Below, piece by piece: positions 34,455 through 40,513 of a stretch of 64,000 bases of DNA. Location: the NCBI GenBank assembly GCA_016713245.1, contig JADJPM010000004.1:1-64000 (forward strand), given 5' to 3'. The stretch comes from Verrucomicrobiaceae bacterium. GTDB lineage: Bacteria; Verrucomicrobiota; Verrucomicrobiia; Verrucomicrobiales; Verrucomicrobiaceae. Each line of letters begins with the position of its first letter. Positions within the stretch are counted from its first letter, which is position 1. A program made the position numbers and the translations under genes. Under the pieces are notes generated by a model. That model searched no databases and had not been told where the DNA came from. It saw only the letters and a program-made list of their open reading frames with translations.

Positions 34455-36233
34455 ATGACCACCCCCGCTCTTCGTTACTGCCCCGATTTGTACAACTACC
34501 AACGCCGCGAAACACGCCCGGTGATGGTCGGCAAGGTCCAGATCGGCGGTGGAGCCCCCATTGTGGTGCAAAGCATGCTCACCAGTGACACGCGTGACGC
34601 TGAGGCCTGTGTGAAGGAAGCTCTCGGCCTTGCCGAGGTCGGCTGCCAGATCGTCCGCGTCACCGCCCAGACGCGTGTCATCGCCGAAAACCTCCAGCAC
34701 ATCCGCGATGGCATCCGCGCTGCGGGTTGTGATGTGCCGCTGGTGGCCGACATCCACTTCAAACCCGATGCCGCCATGGAGGCCGTGAAGTGGGTGGAGA
34801 AGGTCCGCGTGAATCCAGGCAACTACGCCGACAAGAAGAAGTTTGCCGTCAAAGAGTACACCGATGCCGAGTATGCCGCCGAGGTAGCCTACATGGAGGA
34901 ACAGTTCGTGCCGCTGGTGAAGGAGTGCATCCGCCTGAACCGTGCGATGCGCATCGGCACGAATCACGGCAGCCTCAGTGATCGCATCATGAACCGCCAC
35001 GGGGATACCCCCCTCGGCATGGTGGAGAGCGCCCTCGAATTCGCCCGCATCGCGAGGGCGCAGGGCTTTCATAACTTCCTCTTCTCGATGAAGGCCAGCA
35101 ATCCGAAGGTTATGATCGAGGCCTATCGCCTGCTCGTGGCGCATTTGAATGCCCTCGGTGCGGATTGGAACTATCCCATCCACCTCGGCGTCACTGAGGC
35201 GGGCGATGGCGAGGACGGCCGCATCAAGAGCGCCATTGGCATCGGCTCGCTGATGGCCGATGGCATTGGTGACACCGTGCGTGTTTCGTTGACCGAGGAC
35301 GCGATTTTTGAGATCCCCGTGGCTCAGCAACTGGTGAAACCTTACAACGAAGGTCTGCCAGCAAATCACGAGCGCATCGAAAACGCACCCGCGATCAGTT
35401 ATGACCCGTTTGACTATGTCCGTCGTGAATCGCAGGTCATTTCCACCGGCGGCGTGAAGCTCGGTGGGCATGAAACCGTGCCCGTTTTCACCACACGGGC
35501 CAAATGGGATGCCGTCGCTCACAAGATGGACAAGCTCGGTGACTACAAGCCGGAGATCATCCTCGAAGACAGTGGCGTCACGGAGATCGATCCTCGCGAC
35601 GAGGCCGCCATCGCGACCTTGAATGCCTCCACGGAGCCGAAACTCGTCACCGTGGCAGACGGACTGAATCTCGGTGTCATCGCCGCCTTCCGCCTCCTCG
35701 CCGCGAAGCTCGACAAGAAGCATTCGATCCTGCTCAAAGACACGCTGAAGCCTGCCGAAGGTAATGACTTCACCGAGAATCTCCTCAACGCCGCCACCCA
35801 CATCGGCTCGCTCCTTTGCGATGGCATTGGTGATGCCGTCATCGTCAATGGCGAGCCAGCTCCCGGTCAGTCGCTGCGCATCAGCTACAACATCCTGCAG
35901 GCCGCCGGCGTCCGCATCTTCAAGACCGACTACGTCGCCTGCCCGAGCTGCGGACGCACGCTCTTCAATCTGCAAACCACCACGCAAAAAATCCGCGCCG
36001 CCACCGGTCACCTCAAAGGCGTGCGCATCGCCGTCATGGGCTGCATCGTGAATGGCCCTGGCGAGATGGCCGATGCCGATTTCGGCTATGTCGGGGGAGC
36101 TCCCAGCAAGATCAATCTCTACGTCGGCAAGACCGCCGTGAAGTTCAACATCCCCGAGGAAGAAGCCGTCGAGCGTCTCATCGACCTCATCAAGGAACAT
36201 AATCGCTGGTTCGATGCGCCTGTGGCAGCCTGA
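34455..36233 (+). CDS. ispG: 4-hydroxy-3-methylbut-2-enyl diphosphate synthase (long form)
   Basis: 592 aa, the long type with an extra central domain, as in Chlamydiae, Bacteroidetes and plants. VMVGKVQIGGGAPIVVQSML starts the TIM barrel, with LVADIHFKPDAA and GTNHGSLSDRIM following. The C-terminal Fe-S domain has CPSCGRTLFNLQ (about 496-499) and MGCIVNGPGEMADADFGYVG (about 530). It converts MEcPP to HMBPP in the MEP isoprenoid pathway and uses a 4Fe-4S cluster. It stands alone, followed 12 bp later by the zinc-binding lipoprotein. Confidence 0.95.
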   Translation: MTTPALRYCPDLYNYQRRETRPVMVGKVQIGGGAPIVVQSMLTSDTRDAEACVKEALGLAEVGCQIVRVTAQTRVIAENLQHIRDGIRAAGCDVPLVADIHFKPDAAMEAVKWVEKVRVNPGNYADKKKFAVKEYTDAEYAAEVAYMEEQFVPLVKECIRLNRAMRIGTNHGSLSDRIMNRHGDTPLGMVESALEFARIARAQGFHNFLFSMKASNPKVMIEAYRLLVAHLNALGADWNYPIHLGVTEAGDGEDGRIKSAIGIGSLMADGIGDTVRVSLTEDAIFEIPVAQQLVKPYNEGLPANHERIENAPAISYDPFDYVRRESQVISTGGVKLGGHETVPVFTTRAKWDAVAHKMDKLGDYKPEIILEDSGVTEIDPRDEAAIATLNASTEPKLVTVADGLNLGVIAAFRLLAAKLDKKHSILLKDTLKPAEGNDFTENLLNAATHIGSLLCDGIGDAVIVNGEPAPGQSLRISYNILQAAGVRIFKTDYVACPSCGRTLFNLQTTTQKIRAATGHLKGVRIAVMGCIVNGPGEMADADFGYVGGAPSKINLYVGKTAVKFNIPEEEAVERLIDLIKEHNRWFDAPVAA

Positions 36234-36245
36234 TCCATCCTTCTC

Positions 36246-37139
36246 ATGAAAAAACTCGCTCTTCTCTCCATCCTGCTCCTGGCCGCCTGCGGTCGTGAAG
36301 CCGCTCCAACTGTCGCTTCGAAGCCCGGCGGCAAACCCCAGGTGCTCGTCGCCAATTATCCGCTGAAGTATTTCGCGCAGCGCATCGGCGGCAGTGCCGT
36401 CGAGGTCGTCTTCCCCGCACCTGGCGATGAAGATCCCGCCTTCTGGCAGCCCGATGATGCTGCCATCACGCAGTTTCAGAATGCTGACGTCATCCTCATG
36501 AATGGTGCCACCTACTCGAAGTGGGCGGAGAAGGTCACCCTGCCTCAATCCAAGCTCGTGGACACTTCGGCAGCCTTCAAAGCGCAATACATCGAGATCA
36601 AAGCGGATAGCACCCACAGCCACGGTCCCGGCGGCGAGCATAGCCACAGCGGCACCGCCTTCACGACATGGATCGACCTCACGCAAGCCATCCAGCAAGC
36701 GGAAGCCGTGAAAACATCGCTGGCCAAGTTTGCACCCGATGCCGAGAAGAACTTCGCGGCGCTGAAAAGCGACCTGGAGGCTCTTGATGCTCGATTGATC
36801 GCTGTCGGCAAGCGTCTTGCCAATACACCCGTCGTTGCCTCGCATCCCGTGTATCATTACTTCGCGCGTCGCTATGCGCTGAACCTTCAAGCCGTGCTCT
36901 GGGAGCCAGAGACCGTGCCCGATGACAAGGCGATGGAAGAGCTGAAAAGCATCCTCGCGAAGCATTCAGCCAAATGGATGATCTGGGAAGGTGAGCCAGC
37001 CAAGGAAAGCGTGGCAAAGCTCGATGCCATCGGCGTGAAAAGCGTGGTCTTCGATCCTTGCGGCAATGTACCGGACGCTGGCGACTTCTTGAACGTGATG
37101 AAAGCCAATGTGGAGGCCATCGAGAAGGCTTTTCCATGA
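36246..37139 (+). CDS. zinc/manganese ABC transporter substrate-binding lipoprotein (ZnuA-like)
   Basis: A 297-aa protein. The lipobox LLLAACGRE puts the lipidated Cys at 15. A cluster A-I family core follows (ADVILMNGATYSKWAEKV, VVASHPVYHYFARRYAL, WEGEPAKESVAKL). The His-rich loop HSHGPGGEHSHSG is typical of zinc-specific members. No permease or ATPase gene is adjacent, so the transporter is split or the protein acts as a periplasmic zinc chaperone. It starts 12 bp after ispG. Confidence 0.87.
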   Translation: MKKLALLSILLLAACGREAAPTVASKPGGKPQVLVANYPLKYFAQRIGGSAVEVVFPAPGDEDPAFWQPDDAAITQFQNADVILMNGATYSKWAEKVTLPQSKLVDTSAAFKAQYIEIKADSTHSHGPGGEHSHSGTAFTTWIDLTQAIQQAEAVKTSLAKFAPDAEKNFAALKSDLEALDARLIAVGKRLANTPVVASHPVYHYFARRYALNLQAVLWEPETVPDDKAMEELKSILAKHSAKWMIWEGEPAKESVAKLDAIGVKSVVFDPCGNVPDAGDFLNVMKANVEAIEKAFP

Positions 37140-37259
37140 GCTGTATGAGTTCTAGGTGAGAGAAGCTATCTCAAGACGCTAGGGCTAAGAAAAATATACA
37201 TTTAGCTGTTGACGGCCTAATAAGGCCGTGGCAGACTGCGTTTACCTTCACTACAAGCC

Positions 37260-37448
37260 ATGAACACCAACCGGACACATCTTAACTCAACCAAGCGCTT
37301 CGAGCGTCAGGGAGAGATTTTGGTCGCCGGTCTCGGTCGTCACTTTAGTGACCATGGTAAAGGACTGATGCCCGCCTACCCGGCCTGCGACTGGAGCCTC
37401 TCCATAAACCAACCCCATCACGAGCAGGGCGAATTTGCGCCCACCTAG
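37260..37448 (+). CDS. possible 62-aa peptide or small transcript ahead of the tRNA array
   Basis: MNTNRTHLNSTKRFERQGEI... is open from 37260 and followed by a strong terminator. Upstream lie TTGACG at 37209 and a perfect hairpin ACGGCCT/AGGCCGT (37212-37229). No family is recognised and there is no clear ribosome-binding site, so the unit may equally be a small RNA. Confidence 0.3.
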   Translation: MNTNRTHLNSTKRFERQGEILVAGLGRHFSDHGKGLMPAYPACDWSLSINQPHHEQGEFAPT

Positions 37449-37472
37449 CCTTCAAAGGCCAGTTTTCCGAAG

Positions 37473-37518
37473 GAAGCCCTGCTCGCCCACTCCAAGGCAG
37501 CAGGGCTTCTTCTTTTTT
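37473..37518 (+). terminator. rho-independent terminator
   Basis: GAAGCCCTGCT (37473-37483) pairs perfectly with AGCAGGGCTTC (37499-37509), followed by TTCTTTTTT. Confidence 0.85.
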
Positions 37519-37610
37519 CCCTTCCAGTTTCGAGATCCAACCTCAACCCCATTTCACTCGACCCTTTTGAATCCATCCGCGGCCTGACCGCCGCATCCCC
37601 TCACAGCACG

Positions 37611-37646
37611 AAAAAACCCCGGCATCGACTGCAATCGACACCGGGG
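37611..37646 (-). terminator. rho-independent terminator of a minus-strand transcript
   Basis: On the minus strand CCCCGG (37646-37641) pairs with CCGGGG (37622-37617), with an inner TCGA/TCGA, followed by TTTTTT (complement of 37611-37616). No convincing gene lies upstream on this strand (37650-37940), so the transcript it ends is probably non-coding. That stretch contains only weak short frames that run through this terminator. Confidence 0.75.
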
Positions 37647-37943
37647 CCAGGCCGCCAGGCAGACTCCGGGAGGAGCCGTTTTGAGACACCAAGCAATGAC
37701 CTGAGAGCAGGTTTGCACCCTCCACCCGAATGTCAACCATGACAGCCATCGAATACGCAAAGTTCCTATGCTTAGGCGAGGAACGAGGGGGATTATTGTC
37801 CCAATTTCACAGAACCAAACGGCTTCCCTGGGAGGTGTGCCATAAACACCGAAACATCCGCCGTGAAATACCTGCGGGTGCGACGCCAGCGATGGACTGA
37901 CACAGCTCCATCCTGCGCGTGGCAGCGGTGTTCGTTCTTTATT

Positions 37944-38226
37944 GGCAGATCGCCCCTCAAATGGGGCCGATCTGCCATCCAAGGGCACAGAGAGCGGCAT
38001 GCAGGCTGCTGAACAAAGGCTGTGGAAGCAGTTTGGGAACGCGGCGACAGTGGATGCGCGGCGGCCGGTGCAAGCGCTATCGAAAGAGATAACGCCAAAC
38101 CGGCCAACAAAGCAGACACTGACGCCCCGCCCCAAAATGCACCGCAGGATTTGTTCAGCAGCCTGTCAGTGGCCTGACTCTGGGGAGAGTGTGTGGTGGT
38201 ATGGCCGTCTCTGTGCCCTTGGATGG
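37944..38226 (+). ncRNA. putative ~280-nt structured RNA with nested long-range helices
   Basis: Perfectly nested helices are visible: 37975-37998 pairs with 38204-38226 (19 bp plus 4 bp around one bulge), 38002-38017 pairs with 38150-38165 (16 bp), and 38063-38069 pairs with 38099-38105 (7 bp). An overlapping hairpin GGCAGATCG/CGATCTGCC (37944-37952 with 37968-37976) could compete with the outer helix. The order and nesting indicate an RNA fold rather than scattered repeats. Strand is inferred from the adjacent tRNA array, because the helices are symmetrical. No Rfam class is recognised. Confidence 0.6.
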
Positions 38227-38278
38227 TAGAACGCAGATTTTCCAAGGTGATTCAGCCGTCTCGGCTGTTCCCCAAGAT

Positions 38279-38353
38279 ACGGCGGTGGCAGACAAGCAAT
38301 GCACGGGCCTCCAAAACCCGCAGATGTGGGCGCGATACCCACCCGCCGTGCCA
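38279..38353 (+). tRNA. tRNA-Trp(CCA)-like, array member 1
   Basis: Acceptor ACGGCGG/CCGCCGT, anticodon loop CTCCAAA, T-arm GTGGG-CGCGATA-CCCAC, CCA encoded at 38351-38353. The D-loop has A-G in place of G18G19, and position 55 is G. First recognisable member of the array. Confidence 0.75.
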
Positions 38354-38425
38354 TTTCTCACACAAGAACGCCCGCCCAATCGGCGGGAGCGCGGACGCCC
38401 TCGTCCGCATTCAGTCATTTAAAAA

Positions 38426-38497
38426 GGCAGGGAGAGCCAGCGCTCCAGTATGTCTCATAAGCATGCTATGCCGGTGCAACTCCGGCCCCTGCATCCA
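38426..38497 (+). tRNA. tRNA-Met(CAT)-like, array member 2
   Basis: Acceptor GGCAGGG/CCCTGCA with a G.A first pair, very short D-arm, anticodon loop CTCATAA on a weak stem, T-arm GCCGG-TGCAACT-CCGGC, CCA encoded. The reduced D-arm makes it one of the more degenerate members. Confidence 0.65.
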
Positions 38498-38502
38498 ATC
38501 AC

Positions 38503-38590
38503 GCGGCGGTAGATCGCTAAAGAGGCGACCCGGGCTGTAACCCCGACGCTCTTCGGAGCCACCACGGAGCATTACCGTGACGCCGCACCC
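38503..38590 (+). tRNA. tRNA-Tyr(GTA)-like, array member 3
   Basis: Acceptor GCGGCGG/ACGCCGC (six pairs), anticodon loop CTGTAAC, long variable arm with GCTC-TTCG-GAGC as expected for bacterial Tyr, T-arm CACGG-AGCATTA-CCGTG. The 3' end reads CCC rather than CCA. Confidence 0.75.
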
Positions 38591-38592
38591 CT

Positions 38593-38688
38593 TTCATGGA
38601 GCGCATGCGCCATGCCCGGCACGACAGAGGATCACCGCGCCACAGGTTAGGCGGGTAGGTCGTGTCACCGCATGCGCTCCATGGCCCA
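38593..38688 (+). ncRNA. tRNA-like or hairpin RNA with 15-bp terminal helix
   Basis: CATGGAGCGCATGCG (38595-38609) pairs perfectly with 38669-38683, enclosing CACGAC/GTCGTG. The unit is spaced like the tRNAs and ends in CCA followed by TTTTC (38686-38692), but no T-arm is recognisable. It may be a tRNA-like RNA with an extended acceptor helix. The related palindrome GCATGGAGCG recurs at 42512-42559. Confidence 0.5.
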
Positions 38689-38763
38689 TTTTCAAAGTGG
38701 TTTCGGCTTCAGCCGAATGCAGCCTCTGAAATGCGACTGAAGTCGCAGCTACTTTTTCAAAGA

Positions 38764-38840
38764 GGTCCGTTAGCTCAATCAGCCAGAGCACTCGCCTGTC
38801 GAGCGAAAGGTAGCGGGAGCATAACCCGCACGGACCGCCA
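38764..38840 (+). tRNA. tRNA-Asp(GTC)-like, array member 4
   Basis: Acceptor GGTCCGT/ACGGACC, D-stem GCTC/GAGC with loop AATCAGCCA (A18G19), anticodon loop CTGTCGA, T-arm GCGGG-AGCATAA-CCCGC, CCA encoded. The preceding spacer 38690-38760 holds two hairpins (TTCGGCTTCAGCCGAA; GCGACTGAAGTCGC). Confidence 0.8.
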
Positions 38841-38848
38841 ATTTCCAA

Positions 38849-38924
38849 GGGCTCGTAGTGATAGAAGGCAGCACGGCTGTTTTGCACACAGCAGGCGACG
38901 GAGCGTTACCGTCCGAGTCCACCA
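38849..38924 (+). tRNA. tRNA-Ala(TGC)-like, array member 5
   Basis: Acceptor GGGCTCG/CGAGTCC, anticodon stem GCTGT/ACAGC with loop TTTGCAC, T-arm GACGG-AGCGTTA-CCGTC, CCA encoded. It lacks the G3:U70 pair at the usual place but has a G3:U70-type wobble in the third acceptor pair (G51/T), the alanine identity element. Confidence 0.75.
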
Positions 38925-38932
38925 TTTCAGAA

Positions 38933-39005
38933 TCCCTCATGAGGTAAAGTAGCCTGTCGGCCTGTTACGCCGGTCGTCATCGTGCGAGTCGATGTGAGGG
39001 AGCCA
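38933..39005 (+). tRNA. tRNA-Asn(GTT)-like, array member 6
   Basis: Acceptor TCCCTCA/TGAGGGA, D-loop TAAAGTAG, anticodon loop CTGTTAC on TCGGC/GCCGG, T-arm CATCG-TGCGAGT-CGATG, CCA encoded. Confidence 0.8.
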
Positions 39006-39013
39006 GTTTCAAA

Positions 39014-39103
39014 GGAGCACGTCCGGCATAGACGAGGAAACGGTCTCGAAAACCGCTGCGCCGTAGAACGGCGTCCAGAGTGCGATTCTCTGGTGCTCCG
39101 CCA
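39014..39103 (+). tRNA. tRNA-Ser(CGA)-like, array member 7
   Basis: Acceptor GGAGCAC/GTGCTCC, anticodon loop CTCGAAA, long variable arm CGCCGT-AGA-ACGGCG as expected for Ser, T-arm CAGAG-TGCGATT-CTCTG, CCA encoded. Confidence 0.82.
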
Positions 39104-39110
39104 TTTTCAT

Positions 39111-39184
39111 CCCTCCGTAGCTCAACAGCAGAGCACCCGCCCGATAAGCGGGAGACCGTGGCGCGACACCACGCCGAGGGACCA
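39111..39184 (+). tRNA. tRNA-Ile(GAT)-like, array member 8
   Basis: Acceptor CCCTCCG/CCGAGGG (one mismatch), D-arm GCTC-AACAGCA-GAGC, anticodon stem CCCGC/GCGGG with loop CCGATAA, T-arm CGTGG-CGCGACA-CCACG, CCA encoded. Position 33 is C instead of the near-universal T. Confidence 0.78.
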
Positions 39185-39189
39185 TTTTA

Positions 39190-39264
39190 CGCTGGATGGC
39201 TCAGACAGATGAGCAGCGGGTTGAAGCCCCGATCAGGTTGGCGCGCTACCAACTCCAGCGACCA
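39190..39264 (+). tRNA. tRNA-Phe(GAA)-like, array member 9
   Basis: Acceptor CGCTGGA/TCCAGCG, D-arm GCTC-AGACAGAT-GAGC, anticodon loop TTGAAGC, T-arm GTTGG-CGCGCTA-CCAAC, CCA encoded. Only 5 nt separate it from the previous CCA. Confidence 0.8.
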
Positions 39265-39271
39265 TTTCAAC

Positions 39272-39345
39272 GCGGCATTGATGTAACAGCAACATGCCTG
39301 TCTTCCAAACAGAGTATGTCGGTGCAACTCCGACATGCCGCACCA
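39272..39345 (+). tRNA. tRNA-Gly(TCC)-like, array member 10
   Basis: Acceptor GCGGCAT/ATGCCGC, D-arm ATGT-AACAGCA-ACAT, anticodon loop CTTCCAA, T-arm GTCGG-TGCAACT-CCGAC, CCA encoded. The T-loop has the same UGC-type replacement as staphylococcal cell-wall tRNA-Gly. Confidence 0.82.
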
Positions 39346-39353
39346 AATTCGAA

Positions 39354-39430
39354 GCTCTCAAAGTGTAAGAGCCATGCACGCCACTTTGCGAAGGTGGAAG
39401 CTCGAGGTGCAAGTCCTCGTGAGAGCACCA
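39354..39430 (+). tRNA. tRNA-Arg(GCG)-like, array member 11
   Basis: Acceptor GCTCTCA/TGAGAGC, anticodon stem CCACT/GGTGG with loop TTGCGAA, T-arm CGAGG-TGCAAGT-CCTCG, CCA encoded. The anticodon GCG is unusual, since bacteria normally read CGN with inosine from ACG. Confidence 0.8.
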
Positions 39431-39518
39431 GTCATCAATGAAGAATGATGAAATCCGAATGACGAATGGCCTGCATTTCCATCCTTCGTCATTCGACATT
39501 CGGAATTCGTCATTTTTC
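39431..39518. repeat. AATGACGAAT-type palindromic spacer
   Basis: A palindromic spacer built from CGAATGACGAATG and CGTCATTCGACATTCGG. The same repeat family forms the inverted repeat at 46064-46207. It holds no tRNA and interrupts the dense array. Confidence 0.65.
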
Positions 39519-39521
39519 TCC

Positions 39522-39597
39522 GTCTTCGTGGCCGACTGAGAAAGGCACCTGTCTTGTAAACAGGCGCATGTGGGCGCGAATCCCACCGAAGGCTCCA
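39522..39597 (+). tRNA. tRNA-Thr(TGT)-like, array member 12
   Basis: Acceptor GTCTTCG/CGAAGGC, D-arm GCC/GGC, anticodon stem CCTGT/ACAGG with loop CTTGTAA, T-arm GTGGG-CGCGAAT-CCCAC, CCA encoded. Confidence 0.8.
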
Positions 39598-39605
39598 TTT
39601 CAAAC

Positions 39606-39681
39606 ACCCTGCATATTGTAACAGTCAGCATTCCTCGTTGTGAACGAGGCGGTGCCGGTGCGACTCCGGCTGTGGGAACCA
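39606..39681 (+). tRNA. tRNA-His(GTG)-like, array member 13
   Basis: Anticodon stem CCTCG/CGAGG with loop TTGTGAA, T-arm GCCGG-TGCGACT-CCGGC, CCA encoded. The acceptor (ACCCTGC against TGTGGGA) has several mismatches and lacks the G-1 typical of His, so the 5' end is approximate. Confidence 0.7.
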
Positions 39682-39692
39682 TTTATTTATTT

Positions 39693-39767
39693 CGTGCGCA
39701 AGGCAAAGAGCCGAGCCAGCGGTCTGCAACACCGCGTTACCCAGTGCGAGCCTGGGGCGCACGTCCA
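39693..39767 (+). tRNA. tRNA-Cys(GCA)-like, array member 14
   Basis: Acceptor CGTGCGC/GCGCACG, anticodon stem GCGGT/ACCGC with loop CTGCAAC, T-arm CCCAG-TGCGAGC-CTGGG, CCA encoded. It differs throughout from the canonical tRNA-Cys at 12181-12252. Confidence 0.82.
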
Positions 39768-39775
39768 CTTTTCAT

Positions 39776-39851
39776 CGGATACGAGAGAGCCAGCGAACTC
39801 GCTTGGTTTGGGACCAAGACGCGCCCGGGGCAGCACCGGGGTATCCGACCA
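39776..39851 (+). tRNA. tRNA-Pro(TGG)-like, array member 15
   Basis: Acceptor CGGATAC/GTATCCG, anticodon stem CTTGG/CCAAG with loop TTTGGGA, T-arm CCCGG-GGCAGCA-CCGGG, CCA encoded. Confidence 0.8.
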
Positions 39852-39858
39852 TTTTCAT

Positions 39859-39934
39859 TGGTCTGTAGCTTAACAGTCAGAGCGTCGGGCTCATAACCCG
39901 GAAGATGCAGGTGCAATTCCTGCCGGACCGACCA
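39859..39934 (+). tRNA. tRNA-Met(CAT)-like, array member 16, initiator-like stem
   Basis: Acceptor TGGTCTG/CGGACCG, D-loop AACAGTCA, anticodon arm TCGGG-CTCATAA-CCCGG with the GGG/CCC pairs typical of initiator tRNA, T-arm GCAGG-TGCAATT-CCTGC, CCA encoded. Confidence 0.82.
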
Positions 39935-39942
39935 ATCACGAC

Positions 39943-40018
39943 AGCCCTGTAGCTCAATCAGCAGAGCATGCGCCTTTGAAGCGCAGAGTTGGTGGTGCGA
40001 ATCCATCCAGGGCCGCCA
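39943..40018 (+). tRNA. tRNA-Gln(TTG)-like, array member 17
   Basis: Acceptor AGCCCTG/CAGGGCC (first pair mismatched), D-arm GCTC-AATCAGCA-GAGC, anticodon arm TGCGC-CTTTGAA-GCGCA, T-arm GGTGG-TGCGAAT-CCATC, CCA encoded. Confidence 0.8.
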
Positions 40019-40026
40019 TTCCTCAG

Positions 40027-40101
40027 GCCCATGTAGTCCAATGCAGAGACAACCGCCTCAGAAGCGGTCCAGTGCGGGTGCGAGTCCTGCCATGGGCACC
40101 A
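40027..40101 (+). tRNA. tRNA with Leu anticodon CAG, short variable loop, member 18
   Basis: Acceptor GCCCATG/CATGGGC, anticodon arm ACCGC-CTCAGAA-GCGGT, variable loop only CCAGT, T-arm GCGGG-TGCGAGT-CCTGC, CCA encoded. Bacterial tRNA-Leu normally has a long variable arm, so identity is uncertain. Confidence 0.78.
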
Positions 40102-40107
40102 TTTCAT

Positions 40108-40180
40108 GCTTCCGTAGCCCAAAGCAGAGGCCGTCGGCTTAAACCCGGCGTCAGTGTGAGTGCGAGACTCACCGGGAGCA
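40108..40180 (+). tRNA. tRNA with Leu anticodon TAA, short variable loop, member 19
   Basis: Acceptor GCTTCCG/CGGGAGC, D-arm GCC-CAAAGCAGA-GGC, anticodon arm GTCGG-CTTAAAC-CCGGC, variable loop GTCAGT, T-arm GTGAG-TGCGAGA-CTCAC. CTC follows the discriminator instead of CCA. Confidence 0.75.
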
Positions 40181-40189
40181 CTCTTCCTC

Positions 40190-40265
40190 GCCTGTGTAGT
40201 CCAACAGCAGAGACAGCCGCCTCAAAACCGGCCCAGCGTGGGTGCGAATCCCACCGCAGGCACCA
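40190..40265 (+). tRNA. tRNA with Leu anticodon CAA, short variable loop, member 20
   Basis: Acceptor GCCTGTG/CGCAGGC, anticodon loop CTCAAAA, variable loop CCAGC, T-arm GTGGG-TGCGAAT-CCCAC, CCA encoded. It is the third Leu-anticodon member without a long variable arm. Confidence 0.78.
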
Positions 40266-40271
40266 ATTTAT

Positions 40272-40347
40272 GCTCCCGTAGCTCAATGTATAGAGCGCCG
40301 CGCTTCGAACGCGGAGGTTGAGGGCGGAAATCCTTCCGGGAGTGCCA
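40272..40347 (+). tRNA. tRNA-Arg(TCG)-like, array member 21
   Basis: Acceptor GCTCCCG/CGGGAGT, D-arm GCTC-AATGTATA-GAGC, anticodon arm CCGCG-CTTCGAA-CGCGG, T-arm GAGGG-CGGAAAT-CCTTC, CCA encoded. It is the only member with G at position 56. Confidence 0.8.
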
Positions 40348-40356
40348 TTTCATCAA

Positions 40357-40450
40357 GGAACGTCAACCGGACCAGCGAGCCGGGACTCGGTGCTAACGAG
40401 ATCGTGCCTCCACTACGCGGCATGAGGAGCATGTCCTCGGCGTTCCGCCA
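40357..40450 (+). tRNA. tRNA-Ser(GCT)-like, array member 22
   Basis: Acceptor GGAACGT/GCGTTCC, anticodon loop GTGCTAA, long variable arm (TGCC...GGCA), T-arm TGAGG-AGCATGT-CCTCG, CCA encoded. It lies 64 bp upstream of the RNA ligase gene. Confidence 0.78.
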
Positions 40451-40513
40451 TTTTCGAGGTGACACAGACACTCCTGTCTGTGATTCAGCTCAGCACAAAA
40501 ACCACCCACAGCC

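Noticed and set aside
34410..36965. 851-aa minus-strand frame opposite ispG and the zinc-binding protein
   Set aside because: It is the antisense shadow of two strongly conserved plus-strand genes in a GC-rich genome.
37554..38245. Minus-strand frames up to 193 aa before the tRNA array
   Set aside because: They cross a rho-independent terminator and the nested RNA helices and show no protein-like features.
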